In this document: positions 1 to 11,962 of the stretch, one piece after another
Position numbering within the stretch: position 1 is the first letter of the stretch
How the letters are laid out: every line of letters begins with the position of its first letter
Source of the DNA: Delftia acidovorans
GTDB taxonomy: Bacteria > Pseudomonadota > Gammaproteobacteria > Burkholderiales > Burkholderiaceae_C
Length of the DNA: 37,154 nt
Direction: 5' to 3'
Assembly: GCA_031286585.1 (NCBI GenBank)
Contig: JAITUC010000015.1
Span: forward strand, 1 to 37,154
Translations under genes and position numbers: made by a program
Notes under the pieces: generated by a model
What the model was told of the DNA's origin: nothing
The model's input: the letters and a program-made list of their open reading frames with translations, nothing else
The model's database searches: none

Positions 1-41
1 CAGACAGCTTTTGCGCTCTTTCGAGCCAAGTGCTGCAAACT

Positions 42-117
42 TGGCGACCCTACGGGGATTCGAACCCCGGTACTCACCGTGAAAGGGTGATGTCCTAGGC
101 CTCTAGACGATAGGGTC
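42..117 (-). tRNA. tRNA-Glu, anticodon TTC
   Basis: On the minus strand this reads as a complete cloverleaf. The 7-bp acceptor stem GACCCTA pairs with TAGGGTC. The anticodon arm CACCCTTTCACGGTG carries TTC, and the T arm contains GGTTCGAATCC. The genome encodes the 3' CCA (42-44). The length is 76 nt. It lies 37 bases downstream of tRNA-Ala in the same direction, so the two probably come from one transcript. Confidence 0.97.
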
Positions 118-154
118 AATCCTAGAACTTGCGTAAAACCCAAGTCTCAAATTT

Positions 155-230
<76 letters not shown>

Positions 231-285
231 TTCATGCTGCAATCGCTGCTTCTTGTCAGTTGCTGCGTTTGCATCAGAGACTCGA

Positions 286-315
286 ATTATAGACAGGTTT
301 TCAGCGGTTTTTCAA
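286..315 (-). promoter_or_regulatory. Sigma-70 promoter for the tRNA-Ala/tRNA-Glu unit
   Basis: On the minus strand a -35 hexamer TTGAAA (310-315) and a perfect -10 TATAAT (286-291) are separated by 18 bases. The predicted start is near 279, about 50 bases before tRNA-Ala. The promoter overlaps the last codons of gltX, so the tRNAs can be transcribed apart from gltX. The assignment rests on hexamer match and position only. Confidence 0.7.
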
Positions 316-1707
316 ACGGGCCAGAATTTTTTCACGACCCAGCAGCTCCAGCACCGCGTCCACCGAAGGCGTATGCGCCGTGCCCAGCGTCAGCACGCGC
401 ACGGGCATGGCCAGTTGCGGCATCTTCAGGCCCTGGGCCTTGAGCACTTCCTTGATCAGGGCGGCAATGGCTTCCTTGCTCCACTCCACCGAGGCGATGC
501 CTTCGGCGAAGGCGTCCAGGGCGGGCGCCACGGCGTCGGTCACATGCTTGGCCAGGTCTTCGGCGTTGCGGTCGAAGGCGTCCACATAGAACAGGCGCAC
601 CCAGCCCGCCAGATCGACCAGGGTTTCGCAGCGGTCCTTGAACAGGGCGCAGATGCGCGGCAGGCGGTCGTCGGCATCGAGCAGCGCCTGATCCAGGCCG
701 GTCTTGAGCACGAAGGGACGCACCAGCTCCGCCAGGGCCGCATCGTCCAGGGCCTTCAGGTGCTGGGCGTTGACCCAGCGCAGCTTGGCCTCGTCGAACT
801 GTCCTGCGCTGCGGCCCAGGTGGTCGAGGTTGAACCACTCCAGGAACTGGGCGCGGCTGAAGATTTCGTCGTCGCCATGGCTCCAGCCCAGGCGGGCCAG
901 GTAGTTGACCATGGCGTCGGGCAGGTAGCCTTCGTCGCGGTACTGGGTGACGGCCTTGGCGCCGTTGCGCTTGCTCATCTTCTCGCCCTGCTCGTTGAGC
1001 ACGGTGGGCAGGTGGGCGAACACGGGCACGCTGGCGCCCAGCGCCTCGAAGATGTGGATCTGGCGCGGCGTGTTGTTGACGTGGTCGTCGCCACGGATGA
1101 CATGGGTGATGGCCATGTCCATGTCGTCCACGCAGACGCAGAAGTTGTAGGTGGGCGTGCCATCGGGGCGCGCGATCACCAGGTCGTCGAGTTCGCTGTT
1201 CTGGAACTCGATGCGGCCCTTGCACTTGTCTTCCCAGGCCACGACGCCGCCCTGCGGCGTCTTGAAGCGCAGCACGGGGCGCACGCCTTCGGGCACGGGC
1301 GGCAGCACCTTGCCTTCTTCAGGGCGCCAGGTGCCGTCGTAGCGCGGCTTTTCCTTGTTGGCCATCTGGCGCTCGCGCAGGGCGTCGAGTTCTTCCACGC
1401 TCATGTAGCAGGGATAGACATGGCCCGAGGCCTGCATGCCGGCCAGCACCTCCTTGTAGCGGTCCATGCGCTGCATTTGGTAGAAGGGACCTTCGTCATG
1501 GTCCAGCTGCAGCCAGGCCATGCCCTCGAGGATCACGTCCACCGAGGCCTGGGTGGAGCGCTCCACGTCGGTGTCCTCGATGCGCAGGATGAAATCGCCG
1601 CCCGTGGCGCGCGCGAAGGCCCAGGGATACAGGGCCGAGCGGATGTTGCCCAGGTGGATGAAGCCCGTGGGAGACGGGGCGAAGCGGGTGCGTATTTTTT
1701 GTGTCAT
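301..1707 (-). CDS. gltX: Glutamate--tRNA ligase
   Basis: This enzyme charges tRNA-Glu with glutamate using ATP in the cytoplasm. The product is 468 aa, normal for the bacterial discriminating enzyme. It is a class I synthetase: the HIGH-type signature appears as HLGN at residues 18-21 after FAPSPTG, and the KMSKR loop is at 243-247. The C-terminal half is the usual helical anticodon-binding region. The ATG at 1707 overlaps the metZ stop codon in an ATGA arrangement, so the two are probably translationally coupled. The substrate tRNA-Glu gene lies 184 bases downstream on the same strand. An open frame continues upstream through metZ but has no sensible protein content, so the ATG is the start. 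Confidence 0.97.
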   Translation of the reverse strand: MTQKIRTRFAPSPTGFIHLGNIRSALYPWAFARATGGDFILRIEDTDVERSTQASVDVILEGMAWLQLDHDEGPFYQMQRMDRYKEVLAGMQASGHVYPCYMSVEELDALRERQMANKEKPRYDGTWRPEEGKVLPPVPEGVRPVLRFKTPQGGVVAWEDKCKGRIEFQNSELDDLVIARPDGTPTYNFCVCVDDMDMAITHVIRGDDHVNNTPRQIHIFEALGASVPVFAHLPTVLNEQGEKMSKRNGAKAVTQYRDEGYLPDAMVNYLARLGWSHGDDEIFSRAQFLEWFNLDHLGRSAGQFDEAKLRWVNAQHLKALDDAALAELVRPFVLKTGLDQALLDADDRLPRICALFKDRCETLVDLAGWVRLFYVDAFDRNAEDLAKHVTDAVAPALDAFAEGIASVEWSKEAIAALIKEVLKAQGLKMPQLAMPVRVLTLGTAHTPSVDAVLELLGREKILARLKNR

Positions 1708-2918
1708 TGCAGGGTATCCAGTCCGCGGGACAGATCGTTCTTGATGTCGCCCAGATGTTCCAGTCCGACGGAGATGCGCAGCAGGCCCTGGCCGATGCCG
1801 GCAGCGCGGCGCTGCTCTTCGCTCAGGCGGCCATGCGAGGTGCTGGCAGGGTGGGTGATGGTGGTCTTGACGTCGCCCAGGTTGGCCGTGATCGAGCACA
1901 CCCGGGTGCTGTCGGCCACATGGAAGGCGTTGGCGCGCAGTTGCTCGGCGCCCTCGCCCACCACGTCGAAGGACAGCACGCCGCCGCCCATGCCGTTTTG
2001 CTGGCGCATGGCCAGCTCGTGCTGCGGGTGGCTGGCCAGGCCCGGGTAGTAGACGCGGGCGACCTTGGGATGGGCTTCCAGCCAGGTGGCCAGCTCCAGC
2101 GCGGAGGCGCTTTGCGCCTTGACGCGCAGGGACAGCGTCTCCAGGCCCTTGAGCACCACCCAGGCGTTGAACGGCGCCAGGTTCAGGCCGCCGCTGCGCA
2201 GGAAGGTGCCCATGACCTTGTCCACCAGCGCCGTCGTGCCGCAGACCGCGCCCGACATGACGCGGCCCTGGCCGTCCAGCAGCTTGGTGCCGGAATGCAC
2301 GACCAGGTCGGCCCCGAACAGGGCGGGCCGCTGCAGCGCGGGCGAGGCAAAGCTGTTGTCCACCGCCAGCAGCGCGCCATGGGCGTGCGCCAGCTCGGCC
2401 AGCGCGGCAATGTCGCACAGGTCGGTCAGCGGGTTGGTCGGCGTCTCGGCGAACAGAAGGCGCGTGTTGGGGCGGATGGCCGCCTTCCAGGCCTGCACAT
2501 CGGTCTGCGAGACAAAGCTGGTCTCGATGCCGAAGCGTGCCATCTCGCCGCCCAGCAGCTTGATGGTGGAGCCGAACATGGACTGCGAGCAGATCACATG
2601 GTCGCCCGCCTTGAGCGTGGTCAGCGCCACCAGCAGGATGGCCGACATGCCGGTGGAGGTGGCCACGGCGCATTCCGTGCCCTCCATGGCGGCCAGGCGC
2701 TGCTCGAAGCTGGTCACCGTGGGATTGGAGGTGCGGCTGTAGGTGTAGCCGGGCTCTTCGTTGGCAAAGCGGCGCGCCGCCGTTGCGCAGTCGGGCTGCA
2801 CGAAGCTGCTGGTCATGTACAGGGCTTCGCTGTGCTCGCCCCACGGGCTTCGTTCCACGGCCACGCGCAGGGCCAGCGTATCGGGATGCAGGCCTTCGGG
2901 GAGTGTCTTGTTCGTCAC
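1704..2918 (-). CDS. metZ: O-succinylhomoserine sulfhydrylase
   Basis: This PLP enzyme makes homocysteine from O-succinylhomoserine and sulfide in methionine synthesis. The product is 404 aa, of the Cys/Met-metabolism fold I family. The cofactor lysine is K212 in HSGTKLLDG, and D187 in AVDNSF should contact the pyridine nitrogen. I chose the GTG at 2918 because an AAGGA ribosome site lies just upstream and family proteins begin near [10 protein letters not shown]. The frame stays open to an ATG at 3062, but those extra 48 codons look non-coding. The stop overlaps the gltX start by 4 bases. A terminator upstream implies a promoter between 2919 and 3060. O-acetylhomoserine use cannot be excluded from sequence. 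Confidence 0.93.
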   Translation of the reverse strand: MTNKTLPEGLHPDTLALRVAVERSPWGEHSEALYMTSSFVQPDCATAARRFANEEPGYTYSRTSNPTVTSFEQRLAAMEGTECAVATSTGMSAILLVALTTLKAGDHVICSQSMFGSTIKLLGGEMARFGIETSFVSQTDVQAWKAAIRPNTRLLFAETPTNPLTDLCDIAALAELAHAHGALLAVDNSFASPALQRPALFGADLVVHSGTKLLDGQGRVMSGAVCGTTALVDKVMGTFLRSGGLNLAPFNAWVVLKGLETLSLRVKAQSASALELATWLEAHPKVARVYYPGLASHPQHELAMRQQNGMGGGVLSFDVVGEGAEQLRANAFHVADSTRVCSITANLGDVKTTITHPASTSHGRLSEEQRRAAGIGQGLLRISVGLEHLGDIKNDLSRGLDTLQ

Positions 2919-3060
2919 GTTGATGGTCCTTGGGGTCGGGCGCGGCCCGCCGATGGTGGCGGTGCCCGGAAAAAAGGAGCTAGAAACACTTGTCACCTGG
3001 GGACTTCCAGGGCGTTGCAGCCTGCAGTCCTCCAGCACCAGCGCTTTTAGCTCATTTGTC

Positions 3061-3087
3061 AAAAAAGGGCGGGCCTCAGGCCCGCCC
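3061..3087 (-). terminator. Rho-independent terminator after purF
   Basis: On the minus strand a 9-bp perfect GC stem, GGGCGGGCC with GGCCCGCCC and a 3-base loop, is followed directly by six T. It starts 38 bases after the purF stop and should end the folC-cvpA-purF transcript, so metZ-gltX needs its own promoter. Confidence 0.9.
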
Positions 3088-3125
3088 CCGCATTGTCACT
3101 GAAGCCCGATAGCCCGGGCTCGGGC

Positions 3126-4634
<1,509 letters not shown>

Positions 4635-4653
4635 AGTTGCGTTCCATCCGTTT

Positions 4654-4671
4654 GCGAAGGTCGCCCTTCGC
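4654..4671 (-). other. Hairpin in the purF leader
   Basis: The cvpA-purF spacer (4635-4767) holds a perfect 7-bp inverted repeat, GCGAAGG with CCTTCGC and a 4-base loop, ending 19 bases before the purF ATG. It lacks a T run, so it is not a standard terminator. A role in purF translation or RNA stability is only a guess. Confidence 0.35.
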
Positions 4672-4767
4672 TGTCTGGGCCGTAGCAGCCACCCATTGGC
4701 CACGCCTGCGCCCGATTTCTCTATCCAAACTGTTTCTGCCAGCCGACTCCTGCGCTGCAGCGCCTTG

Positions 4768-5259
4768 TCATGCAGCCGGCAGATAGCGTCCCCATTCCTG
4801 CGGCAGCTGCGGCAAAACCACGGCCAGCGCCTGCATCAGCCATGGCGCCAGGGCTGAATCCTGCCACCACTGCCCCTGGTGCAGCGGCGTGTGGCTGATC
4901 ACCATCGTTGCCACCAGGGCCAGCAGCAAACCGCGCAGCACGCCGAACAGCGCGCCCAGCGTGCGGTCCACGGGCCTCAGGCCCACCGCCTCGATCAGCC
5001 GGCGAGACAGCCAGGACACCAGGCCCCAGCCGAACAGCGCCAGCACGAACAACAGCACAAAGCCTGCGGCGTAGCGCAGCTGCATGTCCCAGTCCTGCAT
5101 GGGCAGCCACAGCGCCACGTCGGCAGCCCAGATGCGGGCCACGACAAAGGCCACCAGCCACCCCACCAGGGACAGCACCTCGTACACCAGCCCGCGCCAG
5201 GCGCCGAGCAGCATCGACGCCAGCACGCAGGCCAGCAAAACCCAGTCCACCGTGGACAT
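4768..5259 (-). CDS. cvpA: CvpA family inner-membrane protein
   Basis: This 163-aa membrane protein is of the colicin V production protein family. Four hydrophobic segments are visible, at roughly residues 5-22, 27-46, 62-85 and 103-122, with the family-type motif MLLGAWRGLVYEVLSLVGW near the N terminus. The family is needed for colicin V production in E. coli and is linked to envelope homeostasis, but its molecular activity is not established. It lies between the SPOR gene and purF, matching the common folC-dedD-cvpA-purF order, and is likely co-transcribed with purF. Confidence 0.9.
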   Translation of the reverse strand: MSTVDWVLLACVLASMLLGAWRGLVYEVLSLVGWLVAFVVARIWAADVALWLPMQDWDMQLRYAAGFVLLFVLALFGWGLVSWLSRRLIEAVGLRPVDRTLGALFGVLRGLLLALVATMVISHTPLHQGQWWQDSALAPWLMQALAVVLPQLPQEWGRYLPAA

Positions 5260-5308
5260 ACGCTATTTCTGTGCGCCCGTGCCGCTTTGCAAGATGCCCG
5301 TCACCACG

Positions 5309-6238
5309 TCACAGCTTGATCACCGAGGCCGGCAGGCCCTGGCCCTTGGCACGCGCGGCCGCCTTGTCGGCATCGGCGCGGCTGTTGAAGGGACCGACCC
5401 GCACCCGCGTGCGCTTGCCATCCTTGGTGTCCACCACCTGCGTGAAGGTCTTGAGGCCCGCCAGCTCCAGCTTGGCACGGACTTCCTGGGCCTTGCTGGC
5501 CTCGGCAAAGGCGCCGATCTGCACGATGAAGCGCTCGTCCGCCGATGCCGCTGCCGCCGCAGGCGCGCTGCGCCCTTCCAGCAGGGCGCGTGCACGCGCC
5601 GCCTCGTCGCTCTTGGACGGCTCGGGCTTGGGCTCCGGCTTGGGTTCCGGTTTAGGTTTGGGCTCGGGCTTGGGTTCCGGCTTGTGTTCGGGCTTGGCCG
5701 GCTCGGGCCTGGGCCTGGGTTCCGGCTTGGGCTCGGGTTTGGTCTCGGGCTTGGCGACGGGCTTGGGCTCCGGCCTTGCCTCGGGCTTCGCTTCAGGCTT
5801 GACCGGAGCCACCTGGGAGACGGCAGGCGCCACAGGCACGGACGGCACGGAAGGCGCCGAGGGCCTGCCCATGGGAACCTCTTCCTCATCGGCACCCAGC
5901 GAGGCCTGCGCCGACACGCGGCCCGTCGGCGCAGCCGCGCCATGCGAATGGGCGTCCACGGCATTGGCGCCGGGCACGACCAGGGGCGCAACCTTGTCGC
6001 GGTCAGGAATCTCGATGGGAATGTCTACGGGGATCGGACGCGGCTGGGTGTCGAACAGCAGGGGGAAACCCACCACGCCCGCCAGGACCAGCACGGCAGC
6101 ACCGATGAGGCGGTGGCGCGCCCGGCGGCGCATGACATCGACGCTTTCCGCCTGTCCCAGCCGCGTGGGCCGCCTCGATGCGGACGACGAATCACCGTCG
6201 TCTTTTTTGCCGGGCCAACGAAAATTGAAAAATGCCAT
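5309..6238 (-). CDS. SPOR-domain protein, DedD-like
   Basis: This is a 309-aa bitopic membrane protein. A short basic cytoplasmic part (1-42) is followed by one membrane helix at about 43-62. A long proline- and charge-rich periplasmic linker comes next, and a C-terminal SPOR domain (about 232-309, [10 protein letters not shown] to SVIKL) ends the protein. SPOR domains bind denuded peptidoglycan glycans at division sites, so a role at the septum is likely. The linker holds an extended KPEP-type repeat (147-207). The position between folC and cvpA is where dedD sits in other proteobacteria. I leave the symbol blank because orthology to E. coli DedD is by position and architecture only. Confidence 0.88.
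   Translation of the reverse strand: MAFFNFRWPGKKDDGDSSSASRRPTRLGQAESVDVMRRRARHRLIGAAVLVLAGVVGFPLLFDTQPRPIPVDIPIEIPDRDKVAPLVVPGANAVDAHSHGAAAPTGRVSAQASLGADEEEVPMGRPSAPSVPSVPVAPAVSQVAPVKPEAKPEARPEPKPVAKPETKPEPKPEPRPRPEPAKPEHKPEPKPEPKPKPEPKPEPKPEPSKSDEAARARALLEGRSAPAAAAASADERFIVQIGAFAEASKAQEVRAKLELAGLKTFTQVVDTKDGKRTRVRVGPFNSRADADKAAARAKGQGLPASVIKL
5618..5800 (-). repeat. Degenerate 6/12-bp tandem repeat encoding a KPEP tract
   Basis: About 180 bases inside the SPOR gene consist of imperfect units of the GGCTCGGGCTTG kind (plus strand), coding for alternating Lys-Pro-Glu-Pro. The tract gives a stiff, extended polyproline-like linker. Such repeats can change length by slippage in steps of whole codons. 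Confidence 0.85.
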
Positions 6239-6308
6239 GGAGTGCGGACTCGTTCAGATCGGCCACCACAGCGGCCACGATGGCCGCTTGCGGTGCGGAT
6301 CACTGGAT

Positions 6309-7631
6309 TCAGGTGCCCAGATGCTTGGCGTTCAGCCGGGGCGGGCCGTCCTGCAGCACGCCGCCCACCGTGAAGAACGAGCCAAAGACCACGATTCTAT
6401 CAGTGGGACCTGCGGCCAGAACCGCTGCATCCAGCGCCAGTTGCGGGTTTGCGAAGGTGGCCACCGACAGCTCGCGGGGCACGCCGGGCGCGGGCGGCAG
6501 GGCTTCGATCTTCTGGCGCAGCACTTCGGCGCTTTCGGCGCGCGGCGTGGGCAGGTCGGTCAGGTACCAGCGGTCGATCAGCGGTGCGATCTTGCCCAGC
6601 ATGGGTGCCAGGTCCTTGTCGTGCATGGCGCCGAACACCGCATGCGTGCAGGGAAAGTAGCCCATGGCGTCCAGGTTGGCCGTCAGCGCCGCCACCGAAT
6701 GCGGGTTGTGCGCCACGTCCAGCACCAGCGTGGGCTGGCCCGGAATGATCTGGAAGCGCCCCGGCAGCTCGACCATGGCCAGCCCCGTGCGCACGGCCTG
6801 GGCCGTGACCGGAAGGCGGCTGCGGATGGCCTCGAGCGCGGCCAGCGCACCCGATGCATTGACCAGCTGGTTGGCGCCCCGCAGCGCCGGATAGGCCAGG
6901 CCCGCATAGCGTCGCCCGCGTCCGGCCCAGCCCCACTGCTGCTTGTCGCCCGAGAAATTGAAATCCTGGCCCAGGCGCCAGAGGTCGGCGCCAATGGCCT
7001 GTGCATGGTCCAGCACGCTTTGCGGCGGCATGGGATCGCTGACCACCACCGGCCGGCCGGCGCGCATGATGCCGGCCTTCTCGCGTCCGATGCTCTCGCG
7101 GTCCGGCCCCAGGAACTCCACATGGTCGATGTCGATGCTGGTGATGACGGCGCAGTCGGCGTCGATCACATTGGTGGCATCCAGGCGACCGCCCAGCCCC
7201 ACTTCGAGGATCGCCACATCCAGCCTGGACTGGCTCATCAGCCGCAGGATGGCCAGCGTGGTGAATTCGAAATAGGTGAGTGCCACTTCCGTGCCCTGCA
7301 CGCGCGCCTGCTCCACGGCCTCGAACTGCGGCAGCAGCTCGGCAGCCTTCACGATCTCGCCGCCCACGCGGCAGCGCTCCTCGAAATGCACCAGGTGCGG
7401 CGAGGTATAGACGCCGGGACGAAAGCCCGACTGCAGCGCCACGGCCTCCAGCATGGCGCAGGTCGAGCCCTTGCCGTTGGTGCCCGCCACCGTGATCACG
7501 GGGCAGTCGAAACGCAGGTCCAGGCGCTGGGCGACTTCGCGCACGCGATCCAGGCCCAGCGCGATATTCTTGGGGTGCAGGCGCTCGCAATATGCGAGCC
7601 ATGCATCCAATGTGGGAAATGAGGTGTGCAT
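6309..7631 (-). CDS. folC: Bifunctional dihydrofolate synthase / folylpolyglutamate synthase
   Basis: This enzyme adds glutamate to dihydropteroate and then further glutamates to tetrahydrofolates, using ATP. The product is 440 aa, a typical length. The Mur-ligase-type P-loop TVAGTNGKGST is at about 47-57, and the central ligase motifs ITSIDIDHVEFLG and LDVAHNPHS are present. The ATG at 7631 gives a normal N terminus (LDAWLAYCERLHPKNIALGL). It appears to be first in the minus-strand folC-SPOR-cvpA-purF cluster. The gap to the divergent gene at 7711 is 79 bases and should contain both promoters. Confidence 0.95.
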   Translation of the reverse strand: MHTSFPTLDAWLAYCERLHPKNIALGLDRVREVAQRLDLRFDCPVITVAGTNGKGSTCAMLEAVALQSGFRPGVYTSPHLVHFEERCRVGGEIVKAAELLPQFEAVEQARVQGTEVALTYFEFTTLAILRLMSQSRLDVAILEVGLGGRLDATNVIDADCAVITSIDIDHVEFLGPDRESIGREKAGIMRAGRPVVVSDPMPPQSVLDHAQAIGADLWRLGQDFNFSGDKQQWGWAGRGRRYAGLAYPALRGANQLVNASGALAALEAIRSRLPVTAQAVRTGLAMVELPGRFQIIPGQPTLVLDVAHNPHSVAALTANLDAMGYFPCTHAVFGAMHDKDLAPMLGKIAPLIDRWYLTDLPTPRAESAEVLRQKIEALPPAPGVPRELSVATFANPQLALDAAVLAAGPTDRIVVFGSFFTVGGVLQDGPPRLNAKHLGT

Positions 7632-7710
7632 ACTGCGCGCTATTGTTACCCAGGGACAGTGTCCTTATGGGGTCCTCGCCATCCGCGGACTGCGGCAACT
7701 GCAACCAATC

Positions 7711-8088
7711 ATGACCACCTCAAACACCGTGACGCTCTACGGCATTCCCAACTGCGACACCGTCAAGAAGGCCCGCGCCTGGCTTGCCGGCCAGGGCATC
7801 GCCTACGAATTCCACGACTTCAAGAAACAGGGTGTCCCTGCCGCGCAACTGCCCGCCTGGATGCAGGCCGTGGGCTGGGAAAAGCTGCTCAACCGCCAGG
7901 GCACGACCTGGCGCAAGCTCGATGCCGACACCCAGGCCAGCGCCCAGGATGCGGCCGGTGCCGCAGCCCTCATGCAGCAGCAGCCCAGCGTCATCAAGCG
8001 CCCGGTCGTCCAATGGCCGCAGGGACGCATCACCGTGGGTTTTGCGCCCGACACCTGGGCAGAGATGGCCCACGGGGGCAAGCGCTAA
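7711..8088 (+). CDS. ArsC/Spx family protein, YffB-like
   Basis: This is a 125-aa thioredoxin-fold protein of the arsenate-reductase-like superfamily. It begins TLYGIPNCDTVKKARAWL, with a single cysteine in the NCDT motif as in the YffB/Spx-like branch. True arsenate reductases need further conserved residues and usually sit in ars operons, and no arsenic gene is nearby. The later motif VIKRPVV holds the family arginine. The ATG at 7711 is the start that fits the family; the frame is open upstream. The substrate is unknown, though glutathione-dependent reduction is suggested for YffB relatives. Confidence 0.85.
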   Translation: MTTSNTVTLYGIPNCDTVKKARAWLAGQGIAYEFHDFKKQGVPAAQLPAWMQAVGWEKLLNRQGTTWRKLDADTQASAQDAAGAAALMQQQPSVIKRPVVQWPQGRITVGFAPDTWAEMAHGGKR

Positions 8089-8215
8089 CACTGCCGTCAA
8101 GCCTGGAACAGCTTATTACGTGGATTTACGCAGCCGCAAACCGCTTTTCAGGCCCGAGGAATACACTTGCATGGAGCCTGGCAGGAAGTACCGCCAGCGC
8201 AACAGGAGTGCAATC

Positions 8216-8959
8216 ATGAAATCCCTGGTTCTTTTGACGCTGGCGGCCACGACCGCCACCGTAGCCCTGGCCCAGGAGCAAGGCCGGGTGCTGTCCGTGA
8301 CCCCGGTGACGCAGCAGGTGGCCGTGCCCCAGCAGGTCTGCCGCGATGAGAACGTCTACTCGGGCCAGCGCGGCACCTCGGGCGCGGGCGCCGTGCTGGG
8401 CGCGCTGGCGGGCGGCGTGGTCGGCAACGCCATCGGCCACGGCGGCGGACGCGCTGCGGCCACGGCGGCTGGCGTGATCGGCGGCGCCATGCTGGGCAAC
8501 CAGGCTGAAGCCTCGGGACAGCAGCCCCAATACCAGACGGTGCGCAACTGCACCACCCAGACCTACTACCAGAACCGCGCCGTGGCCTACGACGTGGTCT
8601 ACGAGTACGCGGGCCGCAACTACACGACGCGGACCGCCACCCCGCCCGGCGACTGGATTGCACTGAGCGTACAGCCTGCCGCCAACAGCGGCGCCTACGG
8701 CAGCAATGGTTACTACAGCACCAACCAGCCGCCCCAGGCCGCGTACTCCACTACACCCGTGCCGCCGCCCGTGGTCTATGAAAGCAATTACTACGGCGGT
8801 GGTTACTACCCGGTCCAGCCGGTGCAGCCGGTGTATTCGGCCGGTGACTATGTGGCGCCCGTGGTGATTGGCGCGGCCTTGGCCGCCGGCGTGTACTACG
8901 CCTCGCGCCCCAGCTATCACGGCTGGCGCGGCGGCTACCGCCATGGCTGGCGCCGCTGA
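8216..8959 (+). CDS. Glycine-zipper 2TM envelope protein
   Basis: This 247-aa exported protein has a signal peptide (about 1-19, cut near VALAQ). A glycine zipper of the 17-kDa-antigen type follows at about 55-100, with AVLGALAGGVVGNAIGHG and GVIGGAMLG. The C-terminal part is rich in Tyr, Gln, Pro and Gly and contains a hydrophobic stretch (VVIGAALAAGVYYA) before a basic, His/Arg/Gly-rich end. The signal shows no lipobox cysteine. Proteins of this kind sit in the outer membrane or periplasm, and their function is poorly known. The ATG follows an AACAGGAG ribosome site. A terminator follows at 8982. Confidence 0.82.
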   Translation: MKSLVLLTLAATTATVALAQEQGRVLSVTPVTQQVAVPQQVCRDENVYSGQRGTSGAGAVLGALAGGVVGNAIGHGGGRAAATAAGVIGGAMLGNQAEASGQQPQYQTVRNCTTQTYYQNRAVAYDVVYEYAGRNYTTRTATPPGDWIALSVQPAANSGAYGSNGYYSTNQPPQAAYSTTPVPPPVVYESNYYGGGYYPVQPVQPVYSAGDYVAPVVIGAALAAGVYYASRPSYHGWRGGYRHGWRR

Positions 8960-8981
8960 GGCTTCCATGCGCTCTCCCCAT

Positions 8982-9003
8982 AAGCCCCGACAAGGGGCTT
9001 TTT
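8982..9003 (+). terminator. Rho-independent terminator after the glycine-zipper gene
   Basis: A 7-bp stem AAGCCCC/GGGGCTT with a 5-base loop runs straight into a T-rich end (five T in total, counting the stem). It lies 22 bases after the stop codon. Confidence 0.85.
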
Positions 9004-9086
9004 GCATGGCGGCGGCCCGCACGTACGGGCAGCGGCCGGGTGCTGGCCTAAAATGGGCGGTTTAGTCCACCCTCTGCCCAGCTTCC

Positions 9087-9404
9087 ATGACCACCGAAAC
9101 CATCTCTGGCATCACCCTGACCACCAAGGCCAATGTCTATTTCGACGGCAAATGCATCAGCCACGGCTTCACGCTGGCCGATGGCACGAAGAAGTCTGCC
9201 GGCGTGGTGCTGCCCAGCCAGCTGACTTTCGGCACGGCCGCCGCCGAGATCATGGAATGCGTGGCCGGCTCCTGCGAGTACAAGCTCGACGGCTCGGACC
9301 AGTGGCTGACCTCCAAGGCCGGCGAGTCCTTCCAGGTGCCTGCGAACTCCAAGTTCGACATCCGCGTGACCGAGGCCTACCACTACATCTGCCACTACGC
9401 CTAA
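9087..9404 (+). CDS. ppnP: Pyrimidine/purine nucleoside phosphorylase
   Basis: This small cupin-fold protein (105 aa; formerly DUF1255, E. coli YaiE) phosphorolyses several nucleosides to base and ribose-1-phosphate. Family hallmarks are the N-terminal VYFDGKCISHGFTLADGTKKSAGVVLPSQ region (split here by family motifs) and the end DIRVTEAYHYICHY. The length matches the family. It is flanked by terminators or long gaps, so it probably has its own transcript. A weak palindrome near 9445-9460 may help end it but lacks a real T tract. Confidence 0.93.
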   Translation: MTTETISGITLTTKANVYFDGKCISHGFTLADGTKKSAGVVLPSQLTFGTAAAEIMECVAGSCEYKLDGSDQWLTSKAGESFQVPANSKFDIRVTEAYHYICHYA

Positions 9405-9510
9405 GCGCCTGAGCGCCTGAGCAGACCGACGCATTCGACCTGACGGCGCCAAGGCGCCTTCCGTGTTTTCCGGCAGCCGCGTCCCGCACGCCAGCCGCCA
9501 TCGTTATTGA

Positions 9511-10857
<1,347 letters not shown>

Positions 10858-10891
10858 GCCACCCTGCGGCGCCCTGCCGCAGATTGCCAGG

Positions 10892-10914
10892 AGCCGCCGC
10901 AAGGCGGCTTTTTT
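10892..10914 (+). terminator. Rho-independent terminator after argG
   Basis: A 7-bp stem AGCCGCC/GGCGGCT with loop GCAA is followed by a run of T ending at 10914. It sits between convergent argG and the LysR gene. Confidence 0.9.
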
Positions 10915-10923
10915 ACGCCCCTG

Positions 10924-11823
10924 CTACCAGCGCGCGCCCTCGAAGCGCTGCACGAGAAAATCCAGCAGCGCGCGCACGGCCACCGGCAGGTGGCGGCGCG
11001 AGCTGTACAGCGCGTGCACGGTCAGCGGCTGCGGGCGCCAGTCCGGCAGCACCAGTTCCAGCTGGCCGGCCTGCAGCATGGGCTGGACCAGGTAGGTGGG
11101 CTGGAAGGCGATGCCGGCGCCCTCGACGGCAGCGGCGGCCAGCACGGTGGCTTCGTTGGCGTTGAACCAGGTGGTGACGGCGATCTGCCGCTCATCGCTT
11201 TCGTCGTCACGCCGCGCCAATTGCCAGACATCGCGGCCCACGCGCATGTGGCCCAGGCAGCGGTGCGCCTGCAACTGGGCCGGCGTCTGCGGCCGCCCTG
11301 CCGCATCCAGGTAGGCGGGCGAGGCCACCAGCACCGATTCGCACACGGCCAGCGGCCGGCCGATGAGTGCTGCGCCCGGGTCGGCGCTGATGCGTATGGC
11401 CAGGTCGATGCGCTGCTGCACCAGGTCCAGCGCGCCGTCGTCCACCAGCAGGTCGATCTTGAGGTGCGGGTGCAGCCGCATGAACTGCGCAATGGCCGGC
11501 GCCATCTGCGCATGGCCGAAGGACATGCTGCAGGTCACGCGCAGCAGGCCGCGCAGCTGGCTGTCGGCCGCGCGCATTTCGCCTTGCACCTCATCGGCCA
11601 GGGCCAGCATCTGCTGGCTGTAGCGCAGGCACTGCGCACCGGCATCGGTGAGCGAGACGCGGCGCGTGGTGCGGTGCAGCAGGCGCGCGCCCAGCCACTG
11701 CTCCAGCGACTCCACATGCCGCGTGGCCATGGCACGCGACAGGTCCAGCCGCTCGGCCGCCGCCGTGAAGCTGCCGCACTCGGCCACCGTGGCAAACACC
11801 TGCATCGCCAGCAATCGGTCCAT
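10924..11823 (-). CDS. LysR-family transcriptional regulator
   Basis: This is a 299-aa regulator. The winged helix-turn-helix is at about residues 1-60 (FATVAECGSFTAAAERLDLS, then RHVESLEQWLGARLLHRTTR), and the inducer-binding domain is at about 90-295. The shape is that of the large group of LysR proteins that control a divergent gene. The gene transcribed away from it, 139 bases off, encodes a metallo-beta-lactamase-fold protein (11963), the most likely target. The effector cannot be told from sequence. Confidence 0.92.
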   Translation of the reverse strand: MDRLLAMQVFATVAECGSFTAAAERLDLSRAMATRHVESLEQWLGARLLHRTTRRVSLTDAGAQCLRYSQQMLALADEVQGEMRAADSQLRGLLRVTCSMSFGHAQMAPAIAQFMRLHPHLKIDLLVDDGALDLVQQRIDLAIRISADPGAALIGRPLAVCESVLVASPAYLDAAGRPQTPAQLQAHRCLGHMRVGRDVWQLARRDDESDERQIAVTTWFNANEATVLAAAAVEGAGIAFQPTYLVQPMLQAGQLELVLPDWRPQPLTVHALYSSRRHLPVAVRALLDFLVQRFEGARW

Positions 11824-11962
11824 GAATCTGCTCTATTCCTGCAACAAACAAGCGCATATTTTGCGGTTTATCTGCTCGATTTCAAAAACTAAAGTACGAC
11901 CCATGGCAGCACGGCGCTGCCACCCGCTTTCTGTCCCGTGCTTTTTTCCAAAGGAAATCGAC

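Noticed and set aside
301..2844. Apparent fusion of gltX with an upstream 379-codon extension
   Set aside because: The extension is an alternative frame of metZ and lacks protein-like composition; the gltX ATG overlaps the metZ stop in the usual way.
4908..7622. A 904-codon open frame on the plus strand opposite the SPOR and folC genes
   Set aside because: It is antisense to clear genes, low in complexity (Gly/Ser/Leu repeats mirror the KPEP tract) and a normal by-product of high GC content.
7711..8088. Arsenate reductase (arsC) annotation
   Set aside because: The protein belongs to the superfamily, but it has the YffB-type NCDT motif and no ars neighbours, so arsenate reduction is not supported.
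9445..9460. Palindrome after ppnP
   Set aside because: The stem is short, the sequence is self-complementary in several registers, and only two T follow.
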